Shown here in pieces: positions 27,458-41,462 of a stretch of DNA of 64,000 nt (within the stretch, counting starts at the first letter, position 1; every line of letters begins with the position of its first letter). The DNA is taken from NCBI GenBank assembly GCA_002434245.1, contig DJJR01000032.1, forward strand, positions 44,683 to 108,682. Direction: 5' to 3'. This DNA is from Pelosinus fermentans. Lineage in GTDB: Bacteria > Bacillota > Negativicutes > DSM-13327. A program made the translations under genes and the position numbers. The notes beneath the pieces were generated by a model, which saw nothing but the letters and a program-made list of their open reading frames with translations, made no database searches and was not told where the DNA came from.

Positions 27458-28129
27458 ATGGAACACGGTCATGAAATTGGAAGTCATTCCTTAGCCCATT
27501 TTGCAGGTTTAACCTTTAATATGGATACGCTAATCATGACTTGGATTACGATGGCAATTGTCATTGTACTAGCAATAGCTGCGACCAGGCGAATGGAACT
27601 TCGTCCGCGGGGCTGGCAGAACTTCTTAGAAATCGCTGTCATGTATTTACTCGAGCAAATGGAAACAAATATGGGATCGAAAGGTCAAAAATTAGCGCCG
27701 CTCATTATTACACTATTTTTGTTTTTAGTAGTAGGTAATGAACTTGGACTAATACCGGGTTTTACATCGCCGACTAATGATATTAATACGACATTGGGAT
27801 TGGCATTAATGATTATTGTCATTGTTCATGTTCTGGCAATAAAAAACAAAGGGTTTACAAAGTACATCAAACATTATTTTGAGCCTTATATACCTTTTGT
27901 AGTTATTAATATTATTGAAGAGGTTGCCAAGCCAATTACATTATCATTTCGTTTATTCGGTAATATTTTGGCTGGGGAAATTCTACTGCTGGTCTTAGGT
28001 ATGCTGGTACCCTATTTTGTACCTACATTATGGCTGGCTTTTAGCGTGTTTGTTGGTATTGTGCAAGCATTCATCTTTACCATGTTGTCAATATCCTATC
28101 TTTCAAACTCGATGCAAGATGGTCACTAG
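27458..28129 (+). CDS. atpB: ATP synthase F0 subunit a
   Basis: This 223-residue inner-membrane subunit forms the ion half-channels against the c-ring. The essential arginine is Arg165 in ITLSFRLFGNILAG, and the GNELGLIPGFTSPTNDINTT region is typical. AAGGAGGGAGG gives a very strong ribosome binding site. It lies in the standard a-c-b-delta-alpha-gamma-beta-epsilon order. Confidence 0.95.
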   Translation: MEHGHEIGSHSLAHFAGLTFNMDTLIMTWITMAIVIVLAIAATRRMELRPRGWQNFLEIAVMYLLEQMETNMGSKGQKLAPLIITLFLFLVVGNELGLIPGFTSPTNDINTTLGLALMIIVIVHVLAIKNKGFTKYIKHYFEPYIPFVVINIIEEVAKPITLSFRLFGNILAGEILLLVLGMLVPYFVPTLWLAFSVFVGIVQAFIFTMLSISYLSNSMQDGH

Positions 28130-28175
28130 TAAGGCGTAAAGAACTGTTAATACAGATGTTAATCAAATAAATTAA

Positions 28176-28451
<276 letters not shown>

Positions 28452-28465
28452 GGTTTATAAGGTTG

Positions 28466-28488
28466 CTGGCATGAAGCTTTCTTGCCAG
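28466..28488 (+). promoter_or_regulatory. Hairpin between atpE and atpF
   Basis: CTGGCA (28466-28471) pairs with TGCCAG (28483-28488) around an 11-base loop, with no immediate long T-run. Such a hairpin may stabilise the atpE message, since many more c than b subunits are needed. This role is inferred. Confidence 0.35.
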
Positions 28489-28525
28489 TGTCTTCTTTAT
28501 ACCGTTCAAAGAGGAGGTGCTTTCA

Positions 28526-29022
28526 TTGGTTGATTTTAATGGAACGCTGCTAGCGCAAATCGTAAATTTTCTGCTTCTAGTTGCTATTCTTACCAAATTT
28601 GCATATAAGCCGTTAATGCAGATTTTGGCAGAACGTCAAAAAAAGATTGCTGATGCGATTGATGCTGCAGAATCTGAAAGGCGAGAAGCTGAGCAGCTGA
28701 AGCTGGAGTATAAACAACAGTTGGTAGAAGCCCGATCTAAAGCACAAGTGATTGTGGAAAATGCTGAAAAATTGGCAGAAGAAAATAAAGAAGAAATTTT
28801 AAAATCTGCGCGAGCAGAAAGTGCTTATATTTTGCAAAAAGCACAAGAAGAAGTGGCGAGAGAACGTGAACTGGCTTTAGCACAGCTTCGAAGTGAAGTA
28901 GTAGCTTTATCTATGGCAGCTGCAACTAAAATTGTAACAGAAAAGATGGATACAGAACTAAATGCTAGGATGGTGTCTGATTTCATTGAAAAACTCGATG
29001 ATCAGAAAATAGGTGGTCTGCC

Positions 29023-29029
<7 letters not shown>
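28526..29029 (+). CDS. atpF: ATP synthase F0 subunit b
   Basis: This 167-residue peripheral-stalk subunit has one N-terminal membrane helix (TLLAQIVNFLLLVAILTKF, about 6-24) and a long charged coiled coil. The frame is also open from GTG 28517, but that codon is part of the ribosome binding site GAGGAGGTG; the TTG at 28526 lies six bases downstream and begins MVDFNGTLL, the usual start. Its last codons overlap atpH by seven bases. Confidence 0.93.
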
Positions 29030-31118
<2,089 letters not shown>

Positions 31119-31123
31119 TATAA

Positions 31124-33404
<2,281 letters not shown>

Positions 33405-33407
33405 TAA

Positions 33408-33821
33408 ATGGCGAAAACAATTCGGCTGGATATTGTTACCCCAGAGAAAATAGCTTTTTCTGCTGAGGTTAGTATGGTGATTGCTCGGACGACAGCTGGG
33501 GATATTGGTATTCTTCCAGGGCATGCTCCCCTGATTGCTGCATTGGCGATTTGGCCTCTTCGCATCATCACAGATGGTGAGGAGATACCAATATCCATGT
33601 GTGGTGGCTTTATTGAGGTGCAGCCTGAAAAAATTACAATATTAGCAAATTGTGCGGAGCTTCCAGAGGAAATTGATGTTGAACGAGCCGAAACGGCCAA
33701 AGCACGTGCACAGAGTCGTTTGCGTGATAGTGACTCAGACGTTGCCAGAGCGGAAGTCGCCCTCAAAAGAGCTATGGTTCGCTTGCGGGTTGCAGAGCAT
33801 AAGAAACAACATAAAATGTAA
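33408..33821 (+). CDS. atpC: ATP synthase F1 subunit epsilon
   Basis: This 137-residue subunit has the N-terminal beta-sandwich (TPEKIAFSAEV, GDIGILPGHAPL) and the C-terminal two-helix regulatory domain (about 88-135). The C-terminal helices can inhibit ATP hydrolysis in relatives. It is the last gene of the operon, followed by a strong terminator. Confidence 0.95.
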   Translation: MAKTIRLDIVTPEKIAFSAEVSMVIARTTAGDIGILPGHAPLIAALAIWPLRIITDGEEIPISMCGGFIEVQPEKITILANCAELPEEIDVERAETAKARAQSRLRDSDSDVARAEVALKRAMVRLRVAEHKKQHKM

Positions 33822-33826
33822 ATCAA

Positions 33827-33871
33827 ATACAAAAAGCAGACTGGGTAATGAACTCAGTCTGCTTTTTGTAT
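33827..33871. terminator. Terminator of the atp operon
   Basis: A perfect 17-bp stem pairs ATACAAAAAGCAGACTG (33827-33843) with CAGTCTGCTTTTTGTAT (33855-33871) around an 11-base loop. The T-run is within the 3' arm, and the A-rich 5' arm makes it potentially bidirectional. Confidence 0.88.
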
Positions 33872-33941
33872 ATCCCATCAAACAAGTGGCAAGAATAGGC
33901 ATATAGAGTAAAAAGATAACCTGCTTTAAAGGATGGGAAGA

Positions 33942-34697
33942 ATGAAAACTATTTTTAGATTGGGAATAATAATCGTATGCTTATTGCTAGTCTTATTTTC
34001 TGCCATAGAATATGCGCCTGCTGCCTCCTCAGAGCCATTATCTGCTGCCATGAAAGCAACTGGGGCACAACTGGAGGAATACAGCATAAATGCATGGGTG
34101 AAATTGCCGGAAGATCATTACAGTGATGAGGAATTGCAAAAAGTAGTAGAACAAGTTATGGAACAATTAGCAATGGACTTCAATAATGATGAGATAATTC
34201 ATCAGCAAAAAAATAAAAATCGAATTGTAAAGGCAGAGCAAATTCAATCCGGCAATCACCTTGTTGTAATGGCTCAAGTTGTTCCCAACCCGAAAATCAG
34301 TGCAGGAGAAGAAGCGTATTTAGTGATCAATATGGAGTCATTGACAACAGAATATACCTCTATTATCCTCTTACAAGAAAAAATAAATAGGATTGTTAAA
34401 AAAATTGGTGATTCACCAAGGATTAGTACTTGCTTGATTGGTTGGCTTGATGGTAAACTAATGGATGGAGAGTCAGAAAGTATGTTTAAAAGTGCTTTTT
34501 TGGCAATTGATGGCGTCATTGTTGATCAACTCCAGCAAGAGCAGTATGTAAGTGTCACTGGTTTTTCATCTGCAATGCAGGAGTATCTGCAAGTTGGCGG
34601 CAAAAAAATCAATATCAATATTGCAATTCGCTATAGTCAGTATGATAATCGTACCTATGTGATTGTCGGATCACCGATTATTACTCGGGAATATTAA
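33942..34697 (+). CDS. ywmB: YwmB-family exported protein
   Basis: This protein of about 251 residues has an N-terminal signal or anchor sequence (about 5-27, ending near AASSE) and a domain matching the YwmB family of unknown function. In Bacillus ywmB precedes murAA and spoIID, and the same order is seen here. ATG 33933 lies inside the purine-rich ribosome binding region, so ATG 33942 is preferred. No catalytic motif is apparent. The positional link to peptidoglycan synthesis and engulfment genes suggests an envelope role (inference). Confidence 0.75.
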   Translation: MKTIFRLGIIIVCLLLVLFSAIEYAPAASSEPLSAAMKATGAQLEEYSINAWVKLPEDHYSDEELQKVVEQVMEQLAMDFNNDEIIHQQKNKNRIVKAEQIQSGNHLVVMAQVVPNPKISAGEEAYLVINMESLTTEYTSIILLQEKINRIVKKIGDSPRISTCLIGWLDGKLMDGESESMFKSAFLAIDGVIVDQLQQEQYVSVTGFSSAMQEYLQVGGKKININIAIRYSQYDNRTYVIVGSPIITREY

Positions 34698-34759
34698 TTT
34701 GTAAACTTGAACTTTTTCTACGATCTATTTTAGTAGTGTTTTTGGGAGGATATAACCTT

Positions 34760-36037
34760 ATGGAGAAATTAGTTATCCGCGGAGGTAACAAATTATACGG
34801 AACCATTAAAATTAGTGGTGCTAAGAATGCAGTGCTGCCTCTGATCGCAGCGACATTACTTGGTACATCACAAAGCACTCTTGAAGGCATACCTGATTTA
34901 GAAGATGTACGTACCTTCAGCCAAGTTCTTAAGCATTTAGGAGTAGCAGTAGAGTATAATAAAGAAGAGCAGATGATGTTTGTTGACAGCGCGGTAATCA
35001 GCAATTGCGAAGCACCTTATGAATTGGTGCGCAAAATGCGTGCTTCTTTTTTGATTATGGGTCCTTTGCTGGCTCGTTACGGGCATTCTAAGATATCACT
35101 GCCCGGTGGCTGCGCCATTGGCACCCGTCCTATTGATCTGCATTTAAAAGGTTTTGAAGCATTAGGTGCTAAAATAGATATTGGTCATGGATATATTGAA
35201 GCTACAGCGCCGAATGGATTAACGGGAGCACGGATTTACCTGGATTTTCCCAGTGTAGGGGCTACAGAAAATATTATGATGGCAGCTAGTATGGCCAAAG
35301 GGCAGACAATTTTGGAAAATCCGGCTCATGAACCGGAGATTGTAGATTTAGCCAATTACTTAAATACCATGGGAGCAAATGTTCGGGGCGCAGGTACAAA
35401 TGTAATCAAAATTGAAGGTGTACCTGAATTAAAAGGCAAAGTGTATGAAGTGATTCCTGATCGAATAGAAGCTGGAACCTACATGGTAGCAGCAGCTATG
35501 ACAGGGGGCGACTTATATGTGGAGAATGCCTTGCCTGAACATTTAAAACCAGTGATTGCAAAATTAAAAGAAGCGGGTGCAACCATTGAAGAGGATATAA
35601 ATGGTATACGCGTTAAAAGTGATGGCAAACTGCGGGCCATTGATATCAAAACCTTGCCGTATCCTGGTTTTCCTACGGACATGCAGGCTCAATTTATGGC
35701 AATGACGACAGTATCTCAAGGGACAAGCGTAGTGAGTGAAACTGTATTTGAGAATCGTTTTATGCATGTAGATGAACTAAAACGCATGGGGGCCAATATC
35801 AAAATTGATGGGCGAAGTGCAGTGGTGGAGGGCGTAGCCGCATTAACTGGCTGTCCGGTGAAAGCGACAGACCTTAGAGCCGGAGCTGCTTTAGTATTAG
35901 CAGGTTTAGTGGCCGAGGGGGAAACCGAAGTGGGGTATCTTCATCACATTGACCGTGGCTACGATGGTCTAGTAGAAAAATTATGCGGTGTTGGCGCCGA
36001 TATCAAACGGGTTTGTACAGTGCTGTCTAAAAAATAA
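34760..36037 (+). CDS. murA: UDP-N-acetylglucosamine 1-carboxyvinyltransferase
   Basis: This 425-residue cytoplasmic enzyme adds enolpyruvate to UDP-GlcNAc, the first committed step of peptidoglycan synthesis. Catalytic Cys118 is present in [10 protein letters not shown], so fosfomycin sensitivity is expected at this residue, and Lys22-Asn23 of the substrate site are kept. The ATG at 34760 follows GGGAGG; the frame open from 34736 is not needed. Synteny with ywmB and spoIID matches Bacillus murAA. Confidence 0.96.
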   Translation: MEKLVIRGGNKLYGTIKISGAKNAVLPLIAATLLGTSQSTLEGIPDLEDVRTFSQVLKHLGVAVEYNKEEQMMFVDSAVISNCEAPYELVRKMRASFLIMGPLLARYGHSKISLPGGCAIGTRPIDLHLKGFEALGAKIDIGHGYIEATAPNGLTGARIYLDFPSVGATENIMMAASMAKGQTILENPAHEPEIVDLANYLNTMGANVRGAGTNVIKIEGVPELKGKVYEVIPDRIEAGTYMVAAAMTGGDLYVENALPEHLKPVIAKLKEAGATIEEDINGIRVKSDGKLRAIDIKTLPYPGFPTDMQAQFMAMTTVSQGTSVVSETVFENRFMHVDELKRMGANIKIDGRSAVVEGVAALTGCPVKATDLRAGAALVLAGLVAEGETEVGYLHHIDRGYDGLVEKLCGVGADIKRVCTVLSKK

Positions 36038-36047
36038 ATAAATTTGA

Positions 36048-36081
36048 AACTGGCGGGATATGGATCTCGTCAGTTTTTTTT
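36048..36081 (+). terminator. Terminator after murA
   Basis: AACTGGCGGGA (about 36048-36058) pairs with TCTCGTCAGTT with small imperfections, directly followed by a run of seven or more T. It separates murA from the spoIID transcript. Confidence 0.75.
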
Positions 36082-36091
36082 AGAAGAATGC

Positions 36092-36190
36092 TAAAACGCG
36101 AAGGTCACGAAGAATTGCAAAGGACGCGAAGGAACATTATAGATGTAGTCTTCGTGTTCTTCGTAATTTTCGCGTCTTCGCGGTTCAAAA
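36092..36190. repeat. Dispersed palindromic repeat, GCGAAG type, copy 4
   Basis: TAAAACGCGAAGGTCACGAAG on the left pairs with CTTCGTAATTTTCGCGTCTTCGCGGTTC-type sequence on the right, with further GAAG/CTTC pairs inside. It lies between the murA terminator and the spoIID promoter. Confidence 0.8.
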
Positions 36191-36237
36191 TGTTTATTCT
36201 TTTTGCTCCCAAGGATGCGTTAATGATTTGGTTGCCA

Positions 36238-36267
36238 GTCATACTTGCCCCAGGCTTGGCATAGGAT
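36238..36267 (+). promoter_or_regulatory. Sigma-E-type sporulation promoter of spoIID
   Basis: GTCATACT (36238-36245) and CATAGGAT (36260-36267) are 14 bases apart. They match the mother-cell sigma-E consensus (GTCATATT, 14-15 bases, CATACAAT). spoIID is a known sigma-E target in Bacillus. Transcription would begin near 36274, about 35 bases before the GTG start. Confidence 0.6.
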
Positions 36268-36307
36268 GTAGTACTTATGTAGAGCAGGAGCAGGAGGAGG
36301 GGCATGT

Positions 36308-37300
36308 GTGAAGAAGGTACTAGCATGGACGGTTTTGTTGGTGCTGGTGTTGGTGATTGTTATTCCGATTCTAGTGATAGGCGGTTTTCACGGAGAGCCA
36401 AGACAGGGCGGGAGTGCTAAAATGGCAAAAGGCGATCATATCATCATCAAAGTTTATTTTCATGAACAGCAGAAAATTGTTGAAATGAAGTTAGAAGACT
36501 ATTTAAAAGGTGTAGTAGCGGCAGAAATGCCTGCTGAATTTGAACTGGAAGCTTTGAAAGCCCAGACAGTAGCAGCGCGGACGTATGCTGTGAAGAATAT
36601 GACGGCCTTTGGCGGCAGCGGCCTGGCAGAACAGCCTGGTGCTGATGTGAGTACCGATTACAAGCAGAGTCAGGCATGGGCAAATGAAGAGACGCTAAAG
36701 AAACGCTGGGGAAGCAACTATACAAAATTCTGGAACAAAATTAGCCAGGCAGTTGAGGAAACAAATGGTGAAGTAGCTACTTATAATGGGGAATTCATTC
36801 AGGCAGTTTATCATTCAACCAGTGGGGAAAGGACAGCAAGTGCAAAAGAGGTATGGGGGTTTGATTATCCTTACTTGCAAAGTGTACCCTGTACATGGGA
36901 TCAAAAATCTCCCCGATATTATGATAAAAAAGAATTTTCTTTTGCTCAGGTAGAACAACTATTAGGTCCAGAAACGCAAGTCGTAGCTGCCATGCAGAAT
37001 AATAGCAGTGGAGCTATGGCTATTTTGAATACCACGGATTCTGGGCGAGTTGGTCAAATTCGTATCGGCAGCAAAGTATTGTCTGGAGCAGAGGTAAGGG
37101 AAAAACTGGACTTGCGCTCTAATAATTTTAATGTAGAGTTAAAAGACAATAAGATCGTTGTCAATACAATCGGTTATGGGCATGGTGTGGGTTTATGCCA
37201 ATATGGAGCCAATGGTATGGCGAAAGAAGGCATGGATTATCGGCAGATTATTACGAAATACTATACTGGCGTGGCTCTTAAGAGCATAAACGCCTACTAA
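36308..37300 (+). CDS. spoIID: Stage II sporulation protein D (engulfment lytic transglycosylase)
   Basis: This 330-residue protein has a membrane anchor (about 5-26) and a SpoIID domain. SpoIID cleaves glycan strands during engulfment together with SpoIIP and SpoIIM. The catalytic glutamate corresponds to Glu73 in AAEMPAEF, followed by ALKAQTVAARTYA; the C-terminal GYGHGVGLCQYGANGMA block is complete. Translation starts at GTG behind AGGAGGAGG. The upstream sigma-E-like promoter supports mother-cell expression. Confidence 0.93.
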   Translation: MKKVLAWTVLLVLVLVIVIPILVIGGFHGEPRQGGSAKMAKGDHIIIKVYFHEQQKIVEMKLEDYLKGVVAAEMPAEFELEALKAQTVAARTYAVKNMTAFGGSGLAEQPGADVSTDYKQSQAWANEETLKKRWGSNYTKFWNKISQAVEETNGEVATYNGEFIQAVYHSTSGERTASAKEVWGFDYPYLQSVPCTWDQKSPRYYDKKEFSFAQVEQLLGPETQVVAAMQNNSSGAMAILNTTDSGRVGQIRIGSKVLSGAEVREKLDLRSNNFNVELKDNKIVVNTIGYGHGVGLCQYGANGMAKEGMDYRQIITKYYTGVALKSINAY

Positions 37301-37355
37301 TAGGAGACTGTTTAAAAATATTTTTTATCGGACATACTGAGTATGAGGTGATAGT

Positions 37356-38081
37356 ATGTCAAAATTAAAAATTCCTGCCTTATCTTTTATCACGCTGCAT
37401 TTAAAAAAAATAAATACAAGTTTATACAGACAACGTTTTTATCGAGAACAGATCCCCTTTAAAAGCCTGTATACTGGTGCATGTTTGTTAATGCTTGCAA
37501 GTGTACTCGTAACATCTGTGTTTATAACGATACATAAGAAAGAACAGAATATTGTTGTCATTCCCCAGCAGGAGCAGGAAGAACAAGTTTCTGCTCCTGC
37601 TGGGGTATTAGCCGTAGACGAGAAAGCAGCTTTACCTCAAGAAACAGCTTCGGCATCTGCTCCAGTGAAAAAAGTCCTGCCTTCTGCAGAGGATTCAGGG
37701 CGCTTTCTAGGAGTAAAAGGTGAGATAAAAGTAAAGTTCGGCTGGTATTTGCATCCATTGTATAACGATTGGCGTTATCATACAGGAATTGATGTAATGG
37801 GACGTAAGGGACAGAGCGTATCCGCCATACAGAATGGGCAGGTAACTGAAATATATCAAGAGGCAAATAGCGGATTGACCGTAGTGGTAAAACATAATCA
37901 TTACCAAGTGTACTATGGATCTCTTTTGAAGGCTGCCGTTGAGAAAGGAGACTTTATTCGGGCAGAACAAGAGATTGGCAAAATGGGCAGCTGTGATGCC
38001 GAGCCGTATGATCATTTACATTTAGCAATCAAAGAAAATGATGACTATGTAGATCCTTTACTGATAATAAGCAAAGACTAA
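37356..38081 (+). CDS. spoIIQ: SpoIIQ-like M23 (LytM) family protein
   Basis: This 241-residue protein has one membrane helix (about 40-60), a Pro/Ala/Glu-rich linker and a LytM domain (about 118-238). All M23 zinc-ligand motifs are visible: HTGID and the HLH near the C-terminus (YDHLHLAI). Bacillus SpoIIQ has lost a ligand, whereas clostridial forms keep them; this copy looks catalytically competent. It lies between spoIID and spoIIID as in Bacillus. It presumably forms the forespore side of the channel with SpoIIIAH and may also act as an endopeptidase. Confidence 0.87.
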   Translation: MSKLKIPALSFITLHLKKINTSLYRQRFYREQIPFKSLYTGACLLMLASVLVTSVFITIHKKEQNIVVIPQQEQEEQVSAPAGVLAVDEKAALPQETASASAPVKKVLPSAEDSGRFLGVKGEIKVKFGWYLHPLYNDWRYHTGIDVMGRKGQSVSAIQNGQVTEIYQEANSGLTVVVKHNHYQVYYGSLLKAAVEKGDFIRAEQEIGKMGSCDAEPYDHLHLAIKENDDYVDPLLIISKD

Positions 38082-38160
38082 GATTATTATGGACGTAATG
38101 TGATGCCATTTTCTAGCAGCAGCAGTTCCTAAATAACAAGCTAATAAAAAAGTAGCCTTT

Positions 38161-38184
38161 AAAAAGCACAGTAGTGCTTTTTTT
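38161..38184. terminator. Terminator after spoIIQ
   Basis: AAAAAGCAC (38161-38169) pairs with GTGCTTTTT (from 38174) across a four-base loop, followed by more T. It lies between spoIIQ and spoIIID. Confidence 0.75.
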
Positions 38185-38240
38185 AATTTTGTCCGCATAT
38201 ATATATGTTAGCAAAGCAAGGGTGAGGGGGCAGAAAGGTT

Positions 38241-38507
38241 ATGAAGGATTATATCCGTAAAAGGGTATTGGACATTTGTCAGCACATTTTAGAGAGCAAG
38301 CATACGGTGCGTCAATCAGCCATAGTGTTTGGGGTAAGTAAAAGTACGGTGCATAAGGATATGATAGAAAGATTGCCGCTCGTGAATAAAAAAATGGCAA
38401 ACCGTGTAAGGGTGATATTAGAGCAAAATAAGGCGGAACGTCATATTCGCGGTGGAGAAGCCACACGAAAAAAATATAAGGAAGCGGGAGAAAATAGCAA
38501 AAAATAA
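38241..38507 (+). CDS. spoIIID: Sporulation transcriptional regulator SpoIIID
   Basis: This 88-residue protein is a compact helix-turn-helix regulator (HTVRQSAIVFGVSKSTVHKDM, residues about 21-41) with a basic C-terminal tail that aids DNA binding. SpoIIID switches mother-cell transcription after sigma-E. Length and sequence match the family. Its place before mbl repeats the Bacillus order. Confidence 0.95.
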   Translation: MKDYIRKRVLDICQHILESKHTVRQSAIVFGVSKSTVHKDMIERLPLVNKKMANRVRVILEQNKAERHIRGGEATRKKYKEAGENSKK

Positions 38508-38565
38508 AGGATTTTTTTTATTCATGTAGAATGAGAACAAGTAAAACTATTTTTTAAGACGTTAA

Positions 38566-38612
38566 TTAACCACAAAGGCAATGGCTATAGTTTCGTAGTC
38601 TTTGTGGTTTAA
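38566..38612. repeat. Dispersed palindromic repeat, CACAAAG type, short copy
   Basis: TTAACCACAAAGGC on the left pairs with GTCTTTGTGGTTTAA on the right around an 18-base spacer. This is the shortest member of the family and a third sequence sub-type with compensating changes in both arms. Confidence 0.7.
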
Positions 38613-38659
38613 ATAAAAACTAAAGAATGGACAAGTAGGAGTAGGAGAGGGGATTATTC

Positions 38660-39688
38660 ATGTTTGGAATGTCAATGGACATTGGTGTAGATCTAGGGAC
38701 TGCCAACGTTTTGGTGTACATAAAAGGTAAAGGGATTGTATTGCGGGAGCCATCAGTAGTGGCGATCGATCGTGATTCCAATACAGTATTGGCCGTAGGA
38801 GAAGAGGCACGACGAATGCTTGGACGAACTCCCGGCAACATTATTGCCATTCGGCCACTGCGAGAAGGTGTTATTGCAGATTATGATACAACGGAAACCA
38901 TGCTGCGTCATTTTATCAGCAAAGTGGTTCCCAAGAACTTCTTTTTTAAACCTCGTATCATGGTTTGTATACCTTCCGGTGTCACAACAGTTGAAAAACG
39001 TGCAGTCCTGGAGGCTGCAGTGCAGGCTGGTGCTAAAAAGACGTATTTGATTGAAGAACCTTTAGCTGCAGCTCTTGGTGCAGGATTGGATATTTCAGAA
39101 CCATTTGGTTCTATGGTGGTTGATATTGGCGGGGGTACGACGGATGTAGCAGTATTAAGTTTGGGCGGTATTGTAGTGAGTGAATCACTAAGGGTTGGCG
39201 GAGATAAGTTTGATGAGGCTTTAGTGCGTTATGTGAAACGCGAATATAACGTGATGATTGGTGAGCGTACTGCGGAACAGATCAAAGTGACGATTGGCAC
39301 AGCATTGGTAGCAGGGCGTAATGAAAGTATGGAAATTCGCGGGCGGGATTTAGTTTCTGGTTTGCCGAAAACATTACGCATTACATCAGCTGAAACCTTC
39401 GAAGCATTGAATGAGTCTGTGTCCTTGATTGTTCAACGAGTGAAAACGGTACTGGAAATTACTCCTCCTGAATTGTCATCTGACATTATGGATCGAGGCA
39501 TTGTCATGACTGGCGGTGGTTCGATGCTTTATGGTTTGGACAAGCTGATTCAGCAAGAGACTGGTATTCCTACCTATTTAGCAGAAGATCCCCTTTCCTG
39601 CGTGGCATTAGGTACAGGAAAAGCCTTAGATTCTTTAGGCTCTTTAGAAGATAGTCTGACAACATTAAAAAGAGGCAGTATCGCCTAA
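38660..39688 (+). CDS. mbl: MreB-family rod-shape protein (Mbl)
   Basis: This 342-residue bacterial actin forms membrane-associated filaments that organise lateral wall synthesis. The phosphate-binding motifs DLGTANVLVYIKG (residues 10-22) and DIGGGTTDVAV near 156 are intact. Its position between spoIIID and flagellar rod genes matches Bacillus mbl rather than mreB of the mreBCD operon. Ribosome binding site GAGAGGGG. Confidence 0.93.
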   Translation: MFGMSMDIGVDLGTANVLVYIKGKGIVLREPSVVAIDRDSNTVLAVGEEARRMLGRTPGNIIAIRPLREGVIADYDTTETMLRHFISKVVPKNFFFKPRIMVCIPSGVTTVEKRAVLEAAVQAGAKKTYLIEEPLAAALGAGLDISEPFGSMVVDIGGGTTDVAVLSLGGIVVSESLRVGGDKFDEALVRYVKREYNVMIGERTAEQIKVTIGTALVAGRNESMEIRGRDLVSGLPKTLRITSAETFEALNESVSLIVQRVKTVLEITPPELSSDIMDRGIVMTGGGSMLYGLDKLIQQETGIPTYLAEDPLSCVALGTGKALDSLGSLEDSLTTLKRGSIA

Positions 39689-39735
39689 GCAAGGGATGTC
39701 CGTAAAATTTTTGAGAAGAAAAAAGGAGTGATTAC

Positions 39736-40479
39736 ATGATTCGCGGTTTATATACAGCTGCTTCTGGTATGCTGGCAGAGGCAGAACGTATTGATGTTAC
39801 CTCCAATAATTTAGCAAATGCGAATACTGCTGGATTTAAAAAGGATGTAGCTGTTACTAAAGATTTTGCTAACATTTTAATTACTCGTGTTAATGATGGT
39901 GAGGAGGCCCCTGCTATAGGCCGTATGGGGACGGGAGTTATAGTGGATGAAGTGGTAACTACCTATACTGGCGGCTCCATAAGAACGACGGGGAATGCCT
40001 TTGACTTAGCAATTGAAGGAAGAGGTTTTTTTGCTGTGCAAACTCCTCAGGGACTGCGATATACACGTAACGGTACTTTTGCAAAAAGCATACGAAACCA
40101 ATTAGTTACAAGTGATGGATATCAGGTGTTAGGTGAAAATGGCCCGATTATGATCAATGGCAACAAAATGTCGGTTGACGAAAATGGACGTGTAATCGTT
40201 GATGATGAGGTAGTAGGACAGTTAAGAATGGAAGAATTTGCTGATGAAAAACAGCTTTCCAAGGAAGGATCGAGTCTGTTTGCTGCAGCCCAAGGGGAGC
40301 AGGGGCAGCAAGCTGCTGGCCGTGTAGTACAAGGAGCTTTAGAAATGTCTAACGTGAATGTCGTTGGGGAAATGGTGAATTTGATTACTAATTATCGTTC
40401 CTATGAAATAAATGCTAAAGTAGTACGTTCTCATGATGATTTATTGGGAAAAGCTGCCAATGATATCGCAAAACTATAA
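39736..40479 (+). CDS. flgF: Flagellar basal-body rod protein, FlgF/FlhO family
   Basis: This 247-residue axial protein has the N-terminal rod motif (AASGMLAEAERIDVTSNNLANANTAGFK region) and the C-terminal matching helix (VNLITNYRSYEINAKV). It assembles in the distal rod outside the inner membrane through the flagellar export apparatus, so it lacks a Sec signal. It corresponds to Bacillus flhO, which also follows mbl. A 185-base A/T-rich gap with no visible gene separates it from flgG. Confidence 0.9.
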   Translation: MIRGLYTAASGMLAEAERIDVTSNNLANANTAGFKKDVAVTKDFANILITRVNDGEEAPAIGRMGTGVIVDEVVTTYTGGSIRTTGNAFDLAIEGRGFFAVQTPQGLRYTRNGTFAKSIRNQLVTSDGYQVLGENGPIMINGNKMSVDENGRVIVDDEVVGQLRMEEFADEKQLSKEGSSLFAAAQGEQGQQAAGRVVQGALEMSNVNVVGEMVNLITNYRSYEINAKVVRSHDDLLGKAANDIAKL

Positions 40480-40664
40480 AACTTTATTTTTTATTTAAGA
40501 TTTTGCTTTATTGTGGCGATATTATAAGTAGGATTAGTAAGATCCTGCTATTATAATTTGGTATACATATGTGGATGGTAACTATTTATGTTTTATAATT
40601 CTGTTTGATAGCGGGTAAGGTTTTTAGCAATATATTTCATGTGATTAGGGAGGATTTTTAGACT

Positions 40665-41453
40665 ATGATGAGATCATTATGGACTGCTGCGTCAGGAATG
40701 GTTGCCCAACAGGCGAATATTGATGTGGTTTCCAATAATTTGGCGAATGTCAATACGACAGGATTTAAAAAGAGCCGTACAGATTTTGAAGATCTAATGT
40801 ATCAGACTATGAGACAGTCAGGAACAGCCACTGGTGCAGATACAATGCTGCCTACAGGGATTCAATTGGGCAGTGGTGTTCGCCAGGTAGCTACTCAAAA
40901 AATTTATACAGAAGGTAGTTTTCAATCAACAGGAAACGAATTGGATATGGCGATTGAAGGAGATGGTTTCTTTCAAATTACTATGTCTGATGGTACGATT
41001 AATTACACTCGTGATGGTGCGTTTAAACGAGACGATCAGGGACGAATTGTTACTTCGGAAGGGTACCCTCTAGAGCCTGCCATCACCATTCCTGAAAATT
41101 CCTCCAATCTTGCTGTATCATCTGATGGCCGCGTATCGGTCATACTAGCAGGTGAAACTGAGGCGCAGGAATTAGGACAGCTACAATTGGTCAAATTTGT
41201 AAATCCGGCAGGTTTAGATAGTGTTGGTCATAACTTACTAAAGGAAACTGCAGCTTCAGGTACTCCGGTTGCCAGTGATCCTGGAATAGATGGAACAGGC
41301 ACCGTTATACAAAAATATTTAGAACTGTCTAATGTTCAGATTGTGGATGAGATGGTGAATATGATTGTAGCGCAAAGAGCTTATGAAATCAATTCCAAAG
41401 CCATTACGACATCTGATGAGATGCTTGAACAAGCTGCTAACTTGAAACGTTAG
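40665..41453 (+). CDS. flgG: Flagellar distal rod protein FlgG
   Basis: This 262-residue distal rod protein has the signature SNNLANVNTTGFKKSR near residue 24-40, the GDGFFQI beta-region, and the C-terminal LSNVQIVDEMVNMIVAQRAYEINSK helix. It corresponds to Bacillus flhP, but here it is followed by P-ring and L-ring genes, as in Gram-negative bacteria. AGGGAGG lies 11 bases upstream of the first of two ATG codons. Confidence 0.93.
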   Translation: MMRSLWTAASGMVAQQANIDVVSNNLANVNTTGFKKSRTDFEDLMYQTMRQSGTATGADTMLPTGIQLGSGVRQVATQKIYTEGSFQSTGNELDMAIEGDGFFQITMSDGTINYTRDGAFKRDDQGRIVTSEGYPLEPAITIPENSSNLAVSSDGRVSVILAGETEAQELGQLQLVKFVNPAGLDSVGHNLLKETAASGTPVASDPGIDGTGTVIQKYLELSNVQIVDEMVNMIVAQRAYEINSKAITTSDEMLEQAANLKR

Positions 41454-41462
41454 GTGAAAGTA

